Shown: one piece after another, positions 45,433 through 52,875 of the stretch
How positions within the stretch are numbered: position 1 is the stretch's first letter
Layout of the letters: each line of letters starts with the position of its first letter
DNA from: Salegentibacter salarius
GTDB taxonomy: Bacteria; Bacteroidota; Bacteroidia; Flavobacteriales; Flavobacteriaceae
NCBI RefSeq assembly: GCF_900168265.1
Contig: NZ_FVZF01000001.1
Span: 241,873-305,872, forward strand
Reading direction: 5' to 3'
DNA length: 64,000 bases
Translations under genes and position numbers: made by a program
The notes under the pieces: generated by a model
Database searches by the model: none
Told to the model about the DNA's origin: nothing
The model's input: only the letters and a program-made list of their open reading frames with translations

Positions 45433-45579
45433 AAAAAGCTGTTTGGAAATAAGTTTCTAGAACCGTCATTCTGAATTTATTTCAGAATCTAAATTGTTAG
45501 AACTCCGAACAAATTTCGGAGCAGGCTCTGAAACAAGTTCAGGTTGACGTTAAAAGAAAATTAATCCAAACAGCTTTTT
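45433..45579. terminator. Bidirectional terminator stem split by an inserted repeat
   Basis: A perfect 15-base inverted repeat (45433-45447 and 45565-45579, AAAAAGCTGTTTGGA and its complement) lies between convergent genes. Its arms have the A-run/T-run shape of a bidirectional terminator, but the loop is 117 bases and holds the repeat at 45464-45549. The simplest reading is a terminator whose loop was invaded by the repeat. Confidence 0.65.
45464..45549. repeat. REP-like intergenic palindromic repeat
   Basis: The outer arms are imperfect inverted repeats: CGTCATTCTGAATTTATTTC at the left end and GAAACAAGTTCAGGTTGACG at the right end. An inner perfect hairpin CTCCGAA/TTCGGAG (45503-45521) sits between them. 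The GTCATTCTGAA and TTCAG..TGACG pattern resembles intergenic repeats scattered through Flavobacteriia genomes. Only one copy lies in this window. It is non-coding. Confidence 0.65.
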
Positions 45580-45608
45580 ATGCTTAATTCAGAAGAAACT
45601 ATAGCCGC

Positions 45609-46328
45609 TTAAGCTTCGGTTTCTTCCATGGTGTGATATACATTTTGCACATCATCATCTTCTTCCAGTCTTTCCAGTAGTTTTTCAACATCGGCAGCTT
45701 CTTCTGGAGAAAGCGGTTTTGTTACCTGTGGGATTCTTTCAAACCCTGAAGAAAGTATTTCAATTTCCCTGTTTTCTAATTCTTTTTGAATGGCTCCAAA
45801 ATACTCGAACGGTGCATAAATATGAATACCGTCTTCATCTTCAAAAACTTCTTCAGCCCCAAAATCTATAAATTCAAGCTCCAGTTCTTCCACATCCAGA
45901 CCTTCAGCATTTAATCTGAAATTACAGGTATGGTCAAACATAAATTCAACCGAGCCTGAAGTTCCAAGGTTCCCATCACATTTATTGAAATGCGACCTAA
46001 CATTGGCTACGGTGCGGTTGTTATTATCTGTTGCGGTTTCCACCAAAACGGCAATTCCGTGGGGCGCATAACCTTCAAAAAGTACAATTTTATAATCGCC
46101 CTGATTTTTATCACTCGCCCTTTTAATGGCTCGTTCAATATTATCTTTGGGCATATTCACGCTTTTCGCGTTTTGAATAACTGCTCTTAGTTTAGCATTG
46201 GTGTCAGGATCTGGACCACCTTCTTTCACGGCCATCACGATATCTTTTCCAATGCGAGTAAAGGCTTTGGCCATTGCCGACCAACGTTTCATTTTACGCG
46301 CCTTTCTAAATTCAAATGCTCTTCCCAT
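45609..46328 (-). CDS. YebC/PmpR family protein
   Basis: This 239-residue protein matches the family over its whole length: GRAFEFRKARKMKRWSAMAKAFTRIGKDI (within which KARKMKRWSAMAK is diagnostic), NMPKDNIERAIKRA, YEGYAPHG-type block FEGYAPHGIAVLVE and TDNNNRTVANVRSHFNKCDG. YebC-type proteins were described as transcription regulators, and recent work shows some act in translation of proline-rich stretches. The sequence does not say which. A TATTTTTG box lies 22 bases upstream on the minus strand. Confidence 0.93.
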   Translation of the reverse strand: MGRAFEFRKARKMKRWSAMAKAFTRIGKDIVMAVKEGGPDPDTNAKLRAVIQNAKSVNMPKDNIERAIKRASDKNQGDYKIVLFEGYAPHGIAVLVETATDNNNRTVANVRSHFNKCDGNLGTSGSVEFMFDHTCNFRLNAEGLDVEELELEFIDFGAEEVFEDEDGIHIYAPFEYFGAIQKELENREIEILSSGFERIPQVTKPLSPEEAADVEKLLERLEEDDDVQNVYHTMEETEA

Positions 46329-46350
46329 TTATTCTGAATAAAAATTGGGG

Positions 46351-46358
46351 CAAAAATA
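46351..46358 (-). promoter_or_regulatory. Candidate -7 promoter box for yebC
   Basis: The minus strand reads TATTTTTG 22 bases before the YebC start. A TTG (CAA at 46376-46378 on the plus strand) sits 17 bases upstream, inside the phhB terminator. Confidence 0.55.
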
Positions 46359-46362
46359 TAAA

Positions 46363-46397
46363 AAAGCTTCCAATTCAATTTAAAAATTGGAAGCTTT
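46363..46397 (-). terminator. Rho-independent terminator after the pterin dehydratase gene
   Basis: A perfect 13-bp stem (46363-46375 with 46385-46397) and 9-base loop is flanked by A- and T-runs. Confidence 0.85.
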
Positions 46398-46423
46398 AAA
46401 TTTTAATGCTCTTTTTTCTGAAC

Positions 46424-46714
46424 TTAAGCCGAAGCTTCTACTATCTCTTCAATAGCTTTTGCCAGTTTAAAATCTTTTTCTGTAACTCCATCGGCATCGT
46501 GGGTAGCAAGAGAAATCTCTAGTTCGTTATAAACATTTCCCCAGTTAGGATGGTGTTGCTGGGCTTCGGCCTCAAAAGCTATACGCGTCATTACCGTAAA
46601 AGCATCCTTGAAATTTGCAAACTGAAAAGAAGTGTGAATTGCGTTATCTTTATAAACCCACCCCTCCAGGCTTTTCAGTTTTTTATTGATATCTTCTTCA
46701 TTAAGCTTTGTCAT
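46424..46714 (-). CDS. 4a-hydroxytetrahydrobiopterin dehydratase (PCD/DCoH)
   Basis: This 96-residue protein has the family blocks FKDAFTVMTRIAFEAEAQQHHPNWGNVYN, of which EAQQHHPNW carries the catalytic His pair, and LATHDADGVTEKDFKLA. It dehydrates 4a-hydroxy-tetrahydrobiopterin to regenerate the cofactor of aromatic amino-acid hydroxylases. No phenylalanine hydroxylase lies in the window. It is a single gene with its own terminator. Confidence 0.9.
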   Translation of the reverse strand: MTKLNEEDINKKLKSLEGWVYKDNAIHTSFQFANFKDAFTVMTRIAFEAEAQQHHPNWGNVYNELEISLATHDADGVTEKDFKLAKAIEEIVEASA

Positions 46715-46803
46715 CTTAATAATTTTTAGTGATTAGTACCTTAAATTTAAGCAACTAAAGCTTGAATTCTTAATCTAATTCACTTTTAGTACAAGATTAA
46801 CAA

Positions 46804-47619
46804 CTACTGCTTTACAGAAGCCTTTGCAACCTGGTGAACGGAAACCTGTAGGTTTTTAGGCAATATATTCTCTTTAGGTAAAACTGCTAAAAATCTATCG
46901 AAGTTCGAATTATAGATATTTTTAAAGACCAGGTTTTTATAGCCTAAAACTTCGCAAACCTCTTCAATAAAATCTTTTTGATGTACAAGGTCCGTGCTTC
47001 CCAGATGAAAAACGCCTTGTTTTTTCCTGTTAATGATATAATGTATCTGTTGGGTTACCTTTTCAATTTCAGTCACATTAATTACCACATTTGGAAAAAC
47101 TTCTATGGCTTCCCCAAGATCAATAAGAGTTTTTATTTGTTTTAGGCGCGGAGAATTATGGCCAAAGACCATAGGTAGCCGTAAGATGTTGTATTTATGG
47201 TTAGGTAATCTTAGTAAAGCGTTTTCAACTTTAATTTTAAATCTTCCATAAATACTTTGTGATAAAGTCTTATCATATTCATAGGAAGGGAAATTGGTAA
47301 ACGCATCAAACACATTGGCTGAAGAAATAAATAAAAGCTTACAATTATGGGTAAGGATGTAATTAATTATTTCAAAATGAGCGATAATTTGCGCGTCAAA
47401 ATTTCCCCGCACAGCTGAAATTATTACCGTAGGCTTAACATTTTGAAGCAGAATCTCAATATTTTCAGTTTCAATATCGTATTGATGAAACTGATGATTT
47501 TCCTCAAAAGCCGCGTTTGAAGTATGGTAGGTACCGTGGGTATCAAAAAAGGAGCATAGCTCTTTATATAAGGCATTGCCTATAAAGCCGCTTGCTCCTA
47601 AAATTAAGATTCGTTCCAA
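46804..47619 (-). CDS. NAD(P)-dependent SDR, RmlD/epimerase-like
   Basis: This 271-residue extended short-chain dehydrogenase has the N-terminal loop ILGASGFIGNAL. A Ser-containing strand (LLFISSANVFD) precedes the catalytic YGRFK (YxxxK). LRLPMVFGHNSPRL and a C-terminal substrate-binding part follow. It resembles dTDP-4-dehydrorhamnose reductases and sugar-nucleotide epimerases, but no sugar pathway genes surround it, so the substrate is unknown. It follows gcvT by 3 bases, so the two share a transcript without an obvious metabolic link. Confidence 0.8.
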   Translation of the reverse strand: MERILILGASGFIGNALYKELCSFFDTHGTYHTSNAAFEENHQFHQYDIETENIEILLQNVKPTVIISAVRGNFDAQIIAHFEIINYILTHNCKLLFISSANVFDAFTNFPSYEYDKTLSQSIYGRFKIKVENALLRLPNHKYNILRLPMVFGHNSPRLKQIKTLIDLGEAIEVFPNVVINVTEIEKVTQQIHYIINRKKQGVFHLGSTDLVHQKDFIEEVCEVLGYKNLVFKNIYNSNFDRFLAVLPKENILPKNLQVSVHQVAKASVKQ

Positions 47620-47622
47620 AAA

Positions 47623-48705
47623 TTAGCCTTTATAAAAGGGCAATTTCACCTGTATGGCCGGAATGGATTTTTTTCTAACTTTTATAAAAATCTTGTTGCC
47701 AAATTTAGCAACTTCAGTTGGCACGTAGCCTAAACCAATTCCTTTTTCCAATGAGGGTGACATTGTCCCAGATGTTACCTCGCCAATAACCTTGCCATCT
47801 TCGTCTTCAATTTCGTAACCCTGGCGCGGGATTCCACGTTCTTCCAATTCAAAAGCCACTAGCTTTCTCTTTGGTCCTTCTTCTTTTTCCTTTTTTAAGG
47901 CTTCAGAATTTATAAAGTCTTTGGTGAATTTAGTGATCCAGCCCAATTTAGCTTCAATTGGGGAAGTGGTTTCATCTATATCATTTCCGTAAAGACAAAA
48001 GCCCATCTCTAATCTTAAAGTATCACGTGCCGCAAGACCAATTGGTTTTATCCCAAAATCTTTTCCTGCTTCCATAACGCGATCCCAAATTTGCTCAGCG
48101 TCTTCGTTTTTAAAATAAATTTCAAATCCGCCGCTACCGGTATAACCCGTAGCAGAAATAATTACCTTATCAATTCCTGCAAATTCAGCAACTTCAAAGG
48201 TGTAGAACTTCATATTAGAAAGATCTACATCGGTTAAAGCTTGCATTGCTTCTGCAGCTTTAGGTCCCTGGATGGCTAAAAGAGAAAATTCATCAGACAT
48301 ATCACGCATTGTAGCATCCATAGTATTATGTTGCGCGATCCAGTTCCAGTCTTTATCTATATTAGAAGCGTTTACTACCAGTAAATATTTTTCAGAATTA
48401 ATTCTGTAAATAATTAAATCATCTACAATTCCGCCGGTTTCATTTGGCATCACTGTGTATTGAGCTTTCCCGTCTACCAGTTTTGAAGCATCGTTAGTAG
48501 TCACTTTTTGAATAAGTTCTAATGCGTGCTCGCCGGTAATGAGAAATTCTCCCATATGGGAAACATCGAAAACACCTAAGTTTTCTCGAACATTTTGATG
48601 CTCAATATTCACACCTTCATAAGAAACAGGCATATTATAACCAGCAAAAGGTACCATTTTGGCATTTAGTTCTTTATGTCTGGCGGCTAGGGCAACTTCT
48701 TTCAT
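47623..48705 (-). CDS. gcvT: Glycine cleavage system aminomethyltransferase (T protein)
   Basis: This 360-residue T protein transfers the methylene group from aminomethyl-lipoyl H protein to tetrahydrofolate. The conserved N-terminal blocks [15 protein letters not shown] and [10 protein letters not shown], the folate-site Asp in [27 protein letters not shown] and [18 protein letters not shown] are present. The other glycine cleavage genes are not in this window. No glycine riboswitch was seen upstream. A TAAATTTG box lies 17 bases before the start. Confidence 0.95.
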   Translation of the reverse strand: MKEVALAARHKELNAKMVPFAGYNMPVSYEGVNIEHQNVRENLGVFDVSHMGEFLITGEHALELIQKVTTNDASKLVDGKAQYTVMPNETGGIVDDLIIYRINSEKYLLVVNASNIDKDWNWIAQHNTMDATMRDMSDEFSLLAIQGPKAAEAMQALTDVDLSNMKFYTFEVAEFAGIDKVIISATGYTGSGGFEIYFKNEDAEQIWDRVMEAGKDFGIKPIGLAARDTLRLEMGFCLYGNDIDETTSPIEAKLGWITKFTKDFINSEALKKEKEEGPKRKLVAFELEERGIPRQGYEIEDEDGKVIGEVTSGTMSPSLEKGIGLGYVPTEVAKFGNKIFIKVRKKSIPAIQVKLPFYKG

Positions 48706-49104
48706 TTTGTTTAAAATTTGCGCAAATTTATTGATTTCGCTTTGAATATAATATTAAAAAGGGGTTTTTATGAAGAATCATTAAAAACGGCGTAGTAACA
48801 GCGTTTTGAGGGGGAAATTAACTTTTAAAAGTATACTGATTTTTGGCGACAGAACTTCTTTGAGTTTTTACTCCGAATTCAGAATATTTTGCAGCACTTT
48901 ATTCGAAGACTTTATTTAGGTTTTATTTGCAATTATGGCTGAAATTTAAGTTTAGATTAAAGCTTTAAACAGAAGCTTTCAGGCTTTAATTTGTAATTTT
49001 ATGAACCTAAACTACTTCTGAGAAAACTCACGGGGTATTTATAAAAAGATAGTTTAAGCTCGAGGAAAATCTCGATTACCAATTAAATTTCAAGCAAACC
49101 AATT
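48706..49104. other. Divergent intergenic region, gcvT / NAD(P)HX repair gene
   Basis: These 399 AT-rich bases hold no credible ORF. The -7 box at 48723-48730 faces gcvT. A few weak hairpins occur (for example TCGAG/CTCGA near 49058). Nothing resembling a riboswitch, tRNA or repeat was recognised, and no clear promoter box faces the right-hand gene. Confidence 0.55.
48723..48730 (-). promoter_or_regulatory. Candidate -7 promoter box for gcvT
   Basis: The minus strand reads TAAATTTG 17 bases before the gcvT ATG. No TTG was found at standard spacing upstream. Confidence 0.5.
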
Positions 49105-50628
49105 ATGAAGATATTATCTGCAAAGCAATTGAAAGAAGCCGATGAAATAACCATGGAAACCGAAGGGATTTCGAGCACGCGATTAATGGAGCGCGCTGCA
49201 AGCCTGATTTTTAACGAAATTCACGAAAGGCTGGAAGGTGCAGATATCAATATCAAAATTTTCTGCGGAATCGGAAATAATGGTGGCGACGGGCTGGTAG
49301 TAGCCCGTTTACTTCATAAATACGGTTATAAAGTTGAAGTTTACGTAGTGAATTATAGTGACAAACGCTCTGATGATTTTCTTGTGAATTACGATCGCTA
49401 TAAAAAAGAAAGCAACAGCTGGCCTGAGTTGATAAAAAGAAAAGAAGATTTTCCTGAAATTTCTCCTGGTGATTTCGTGGTTGACGCTATTTTTGGAATT
49501 GGTTTAAACCGTCCTGCCGAAGGTTGGCTAGCAGAATTACTGGGATATATTAACGAGTCTGAAGCTTTTTGTTTAGCGGTAGATATGCCTTCAGGATTAT
49601 TTCCCGATAAAGTTCCGGCTGAAGATGCAGCGGTGATCAAGGCGAACTATACACTCACCTTCCAAACACCAAAAATTGTTTTTTACCTGCCTGAGACAAT
49701 GGGTTTTGCCGGAGAAGTGCAGATTTTAGATATTGGCCTGGATCGTGGCTTTTTAAAAGATGTAAAGCCTCTTGCTCAATTAATAGGTAAACGCGAAGCC
49801 AGGCAACTTTATAAACCACGAAATAAAAACACGCATAAAGGGGACTATGGTCACTGTCTTGTGGTTGGGGGAAGTTATGGCAAAATTGGTAGTATTTTGC
49901 TTTCTTCCAGATCATGCTTAAGAGCCGGTGCAGGTTTATGCAGTATTTTTTCACCAAAATGTGGTTATGATATTTTACAAACCAACCTGCCGGAAGCGAT
50001 GGTGATTACCGATAAAGATACTAACGAACTTACAAATATAGAAACGGATCTCGAGCCAGATGTAATATGTTTTGGTATGGGCGCGGGAAAATCGGCTAAG
50101 ACGGTCAAAGCTTTTAAGGCTTTACTGGAAAGTACTAAAAATCCTATGCTAATTGACGCCGATGGATTAAATATGCTTTCTGAGAATAATGAATTACTGG
50201 ATTTGCTTCCTAAGAATACGGTATTAACGCCTCATCCAAAAGAACTGGAGCGATTAATAGGAAAATGGGAAGAAGATTTTGATAAGATGAAGAAGATCGA
50301 AGATTTCACTAAAAAATATAAGGTGATTCTGGTTTTAAAAGGGGCACATACATTTGTTTTTAGCGGAAAACATACTTACATCAATAATTCCGGAAACCCG
50401 GGTATGGCTACCGCCGGAAGTGGGGACGTACTTTCGGGAATAATCGCGGGGTTAATGTCGCAAAAATATGAACCGTTGGTGGCAGCTATTTTAGGTGTTT
50501 ATTTACACGGACTCTCCGGTGATATTTGTGCTGAAAAACTTGGTTGGGAAGCTATACTTTCCGGCGATATTAGTGATAAGCTTGGAGCGGCTTTTCTGGC
50601 TTTAATGAAAGATGAAAAAAGGGGATAG
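49105..50628 (+). CDS. nnr: Bifunctional NAD(P)HX epimerase / ADP-dependent dehydratase
   Basis: This 507-residue fusion repairs hydrated NADH and NADPH. Residues about 1-215 are the YjeF-N epimerase domain, with GIGNNGGDGLVVARLL and the segment VDAIFGIGLNR. Residues about 225-500 are the ribokinase-like dehydratase, with HKGDYGHCLVVGGS, LIDADGLNML, LTPHPKELERL and the nucleotide-site block NPGMATAGSGDVLSGIIAGL. The two-domain form is standard in bacteria. It is transcribed divergently from gcvT, about 250 bases before hutH. Confidence 0.95.
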   Translation: MKILSAKQLKEADEITMETEGISSTRLMERAASLIFNEIHERLEGADINIKIFCGIGNNGGDGLVVARLLHKYGYKVEVYVVNYSDKRSDDFLVNYDRYKKESNSWPELIKRKEDFPEISPGDFVVDAIFGIGLNRPAEGWLAELLGYINESEAFCLAVDMPSGLFPDKVPAEDAAVIKANYTLTFQTPKIVFYLPETMGFAGEVQILDIGLDRGFLKDVKPLAQLIGKREARQLYKPRNKNTHKGDYGHCLVVGGSYGKIGSILLSSRSCLRAGAGLCSIFSPKCGYDILQTNLPEAMVITDKDTNELTNIETDLEPDVICFGMGAGKSAKTVKAFKALLESTKNPMLIDADGLNMLSENNELLDLLPKNTVLTPHPKELERLIGKWEEDFDKMKKIEDFTKKYKVILVLKGAHTFVFSGKHTYINNSGNPGMATAGSGDVLSGIIAGLMSQKYEPLVAAILGVYLHGLSGDICAEKLGWEAILSGDISDKLGAAFLALMKDEKRG

Positions 50629-50878
50629 GCTATTTTTAGAATTGTTTAAATATTATTTTTGAAAAATTCTTGAAATTTCTGCTTTAAATTTGGATTACAT
50701 TAGCAGAAATAAGAATTTTGGCGCAGAAATTAAGAGAAATATAAGAACGAAAAATTTTAATTTCTTAATTTCTTTGTTTGATTAAAAATTCGGTTAGAAT
50801 AAACCGGGACTAGAGCCTGTAAGTTATTGTAACTGCAATAGATTCAGAATAAACCTTCGTTACTAAAAATAATAATTT

Positions 50879-52387
50879 ATGCAATCTCACCATTATATCA
50901 GTTCAGCCATTTTAGACTTGGAAACCATTGAAGATATTTTGGTGAATAGAAAGAAGTTAGCGCTGAGTGAAGAAGCTGAATCTAATATCCAGAAATCCAG
51001 AAAATACTTAAACAAAAAGATCACTGAAAGCGATGTCCCGGTTTACGGTATAAACACCGGTTTTGGTGCTTTATGCAATGTAAAGATAAGTCCGGGTAAA
51101 TTAACCGAACTTCAGGAGAACCTTGTGAAATCTCACGCTTGTGGTACTGGTGATAAAGTGAATAAAGAGATTGTGAGATTAATGCTTTTGCTTAAAATTC
51201 AATCTTTAAGCTACGGAAATTCCGGTATTGCTTTGGAAACCGTATTAAGATTAGTAGATTTTTATAACCTCGATATTTTACCGGTAGTTTACGAACAGGG
51301 TTCTTTGGGAGCTTCCGGAGATCTTGCTCCGCTGGCGCATTTGGCCCTGCCTTTAATTGGAGAAGGAGAAGTTTACTTTGAAGATAAAGTAATAAGTGGA
51401 GAGGAATTGCTGAAAATCCAGGGTTGGGAAGCTTTAAAATTACAGTCTAAGGAAGGTCTGGCTTTGCTTAATGGCACACAATTTATGAGCGCCCACGGTG
51501 TTTATGCCTTGCTAAAATCTTATAAATTATCTTACCTGGCCGATCTTATCGGATCAGTCTCTATAGATGCGTTTGATTGTAACTTATCTCCGTTTGATGA
51601 ATTGGTTCATTTAGCGAGACCGCACAGGGGACAGGTAAAAACAGCTGAACGTATTCGTAGATTTTTAGACGATAGCCAAATTGCTAAAAGTGAAAAGGAT
51701 AACGTTCAGGATCCTTATAGTTTTAGATGTATTCCACAGGTTCATGGAGCCAGTAAAGACACCTTAAGTTTTGTAAGAAAAACCATTAAAACAGAGATCA
51801 ATTCGGTTACCGATAATCCCAATATTTTTATTGAAGAAGATAAGATTATTTCAGGAGGAAATTTTCACGGCCAGCCTTTGGCGCTAGCCCTGGATTATTT
51901 AGCAATCGCCCTGGCAGAGCTTGCTAATATTTCTGAAAGAAGAACATATCAATTGGTTTCAGGTCTTCGTGGATTACCGGCATTTTTAGTCGAAAATCCA
52001 GGTTTAAATAGCGGGTTTATGATTCCGCAGTATACGGCTGCAAGTATTGTGAGTCAGAATAAACAACTTGCTGTCCCTGCATCTGTAGATTCTATAGTTT
52101 CTTCAAATGGGCAGGAAGATCACGTGAGTATGGGCGCAAATGGCGCTACCAAACTTTTAAAAGTGGTAGAGAATTTAAATAGCGTTTTAGCCATTGAACT
52201 CTTTAATGCTTCGCAGGCTATGCACTTTAGAGAACCGGCAAAAACTTCGGCAATGCTAAGTGATGTTTTAAATGAATTTAGAGGCGTAGTTCCAATATTA
52301 CATAACGATGTGACGATGGCACCGCATATAAAGTCCGCTAAATCTTTTCTTGAGAATTTTAATTTTACTGAAAATTTCTTCGATTAA
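50879..52387 (+). CDS. hutH: Histidine ammonia-lyase
   Basis: This 502-residue aromatic amino-acid lyase has the MIO cofactor triad Ala145-Ser146-Gly147 in SLGASGDLAPLAHL. The catalytic Tyr region YGINTGFGAL and the later GNFHGQPLALALD and SNGQEDHVSMGA blocks are intact. The selectivity position reads VKSHACGTG; a Ser-His pair here is typical of histidine lyases, while tyrosine lyases usually have Leu-His. It converts histidine to urocanate. The usual partners hutU, hutI and hutG are not nearby. Its 3' end overlaps the convergent small gene by 4 bases. Confidence 0.92.
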   Translation: MQSHHYISSAILDLETIEDILVNRKKLALSEEAESNIQKSRKYLNKKITESDVPVYGINTGFGALCNVKISPGKLTELQENLVKSHACGTGDKVNKEIVRLMLLLKIQSLSYGNSGIALETVLRLVDFYNLDILPVVYEQGSLGASGDLAPLAHLALPLIGEGEVYFEDKVISGEELLKIQGWEALKLQSKEGLALLNGTQFMSAHGVYALLKSYKLSYLADLIGSVSIDAFDCNLSPFDELVHLARPHRGQVKTAERIRRFLDDSQIAKSEKDNVQDPYSFRCIPQVHGASKDTLSFVRKTIKTEINSVTDNPNIFIEEDKIISGGNFHGQPLALALDYLAIALAELANISERRTYQLVSGLRGLPAFLVENPGLNSGFMIPQYTAASIVSQNKQLAVPASVDSIVSSNGQEDHVSMGANGATKLLKVVENLNSVLAIELFNASQAMHFREPAKTSAMLSDVLNEFRGVVPILHNDVTMAPHIKSAKSFLENFNFTENFFD

Positions 52388-52758
52388 ATTCTGAATTGAA
52401 TCCAATTAATCGCTTCATCTAAATTATCGAATACCTCAAAAGAACCGGAATCTTTGTAGAATTGACGTTCTACGTTATGCGCGTTCAACTTAATCATCTC
52501 GTTTTCGCTTACTACGGCAATAGCTTTTAAATTTTCTGCGAGTGCGGCTTCCCTGTAAACAAGAGGATCTACGGCATAAGAATTTTTTCGTAAAGAAATG
52601 TATCCATAAGGTCTGTTTTCAAAAACCTCGGTCCCAATTCTTAATAATTCTGAGTTATTTTCTGCATTGAAAAGTACGCCTTCGTTTAATTCGGCGATTA
52701 GGATATTTTGAAAAATGCGCACCTGCCCGAATTCCAATTCCATAATTTCTGTGATCAT
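52384..52758 (-). CDS. Small conserved protein, STAS/SpoIIAA-like, unknown function
   Basis: This 124-residue soluble protein has the alternating strand-helix pattern of STAS/SpoIIAA-like folds (GQVRIFQNILIAELNEGVLF, then YGYISLRKNSYAV and a C-terminal FEVFDNLDEAINWIQ). The final segment is a common ending of small STAS-like proteins of Flavobacteriia. No signal peptide, membrane span or catalytic motif is present. Its start is 23 bases after a TAAATTTG promoter box, and its end overlaps hutH by 4 bases tail to tail. The fold call is weak. Confidence 0.65.
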   Translation of the reverse strand: MITEIMELEFGQVRIFQNILIAELNEGVLFNAENNSELLRIGTEVFENRPYGYISLRKNSYAVDPLVYREAALAENLKAIAVVSENEMIKLNAHNVERQFYKDSGSFEVFDNLDEAINWIQFRI

Positions 52759-52780
52759 TAATGTAGGGATTAATTCTTTA

Positions 52781-52788
52781 CAAATTTA
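52781..52788 (-). promoter_or_regulatory. Candidate -7 promoter box for the STAS-like gene
   Basis: The minus strand reads TAAATTTG 22 bases before the start at 52758. The upstream TTG box is not evident. Confidence 0.45.
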
Positions 52789-52815
52789 ATATATTTCAAC
52801 GACTTTAATAAAAAA

Positions 52816-52847
52816 AGGCTATTTGAAATGAGATTTTCAAATAGCCT
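52816..52847 (-). terminator. Rho-independent terminator after clpC
   Basis: A perfect 13-bp stem (52816-52828 with 52835-52847) and 6-base loop is followed on the minus strand by a run of T. Confidence 0.88.
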
Positions 52848-52875
52848 CTTATAAAACTAATGATATTTTAAAGTT

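Noticed and set aside
46844..49104. A glycine or other riboswitch in front of gcvT.
   Set aside because: The leader to the candidate promoter is only about 10 bases, too short for a riboswitch, and no conserved core was seen.
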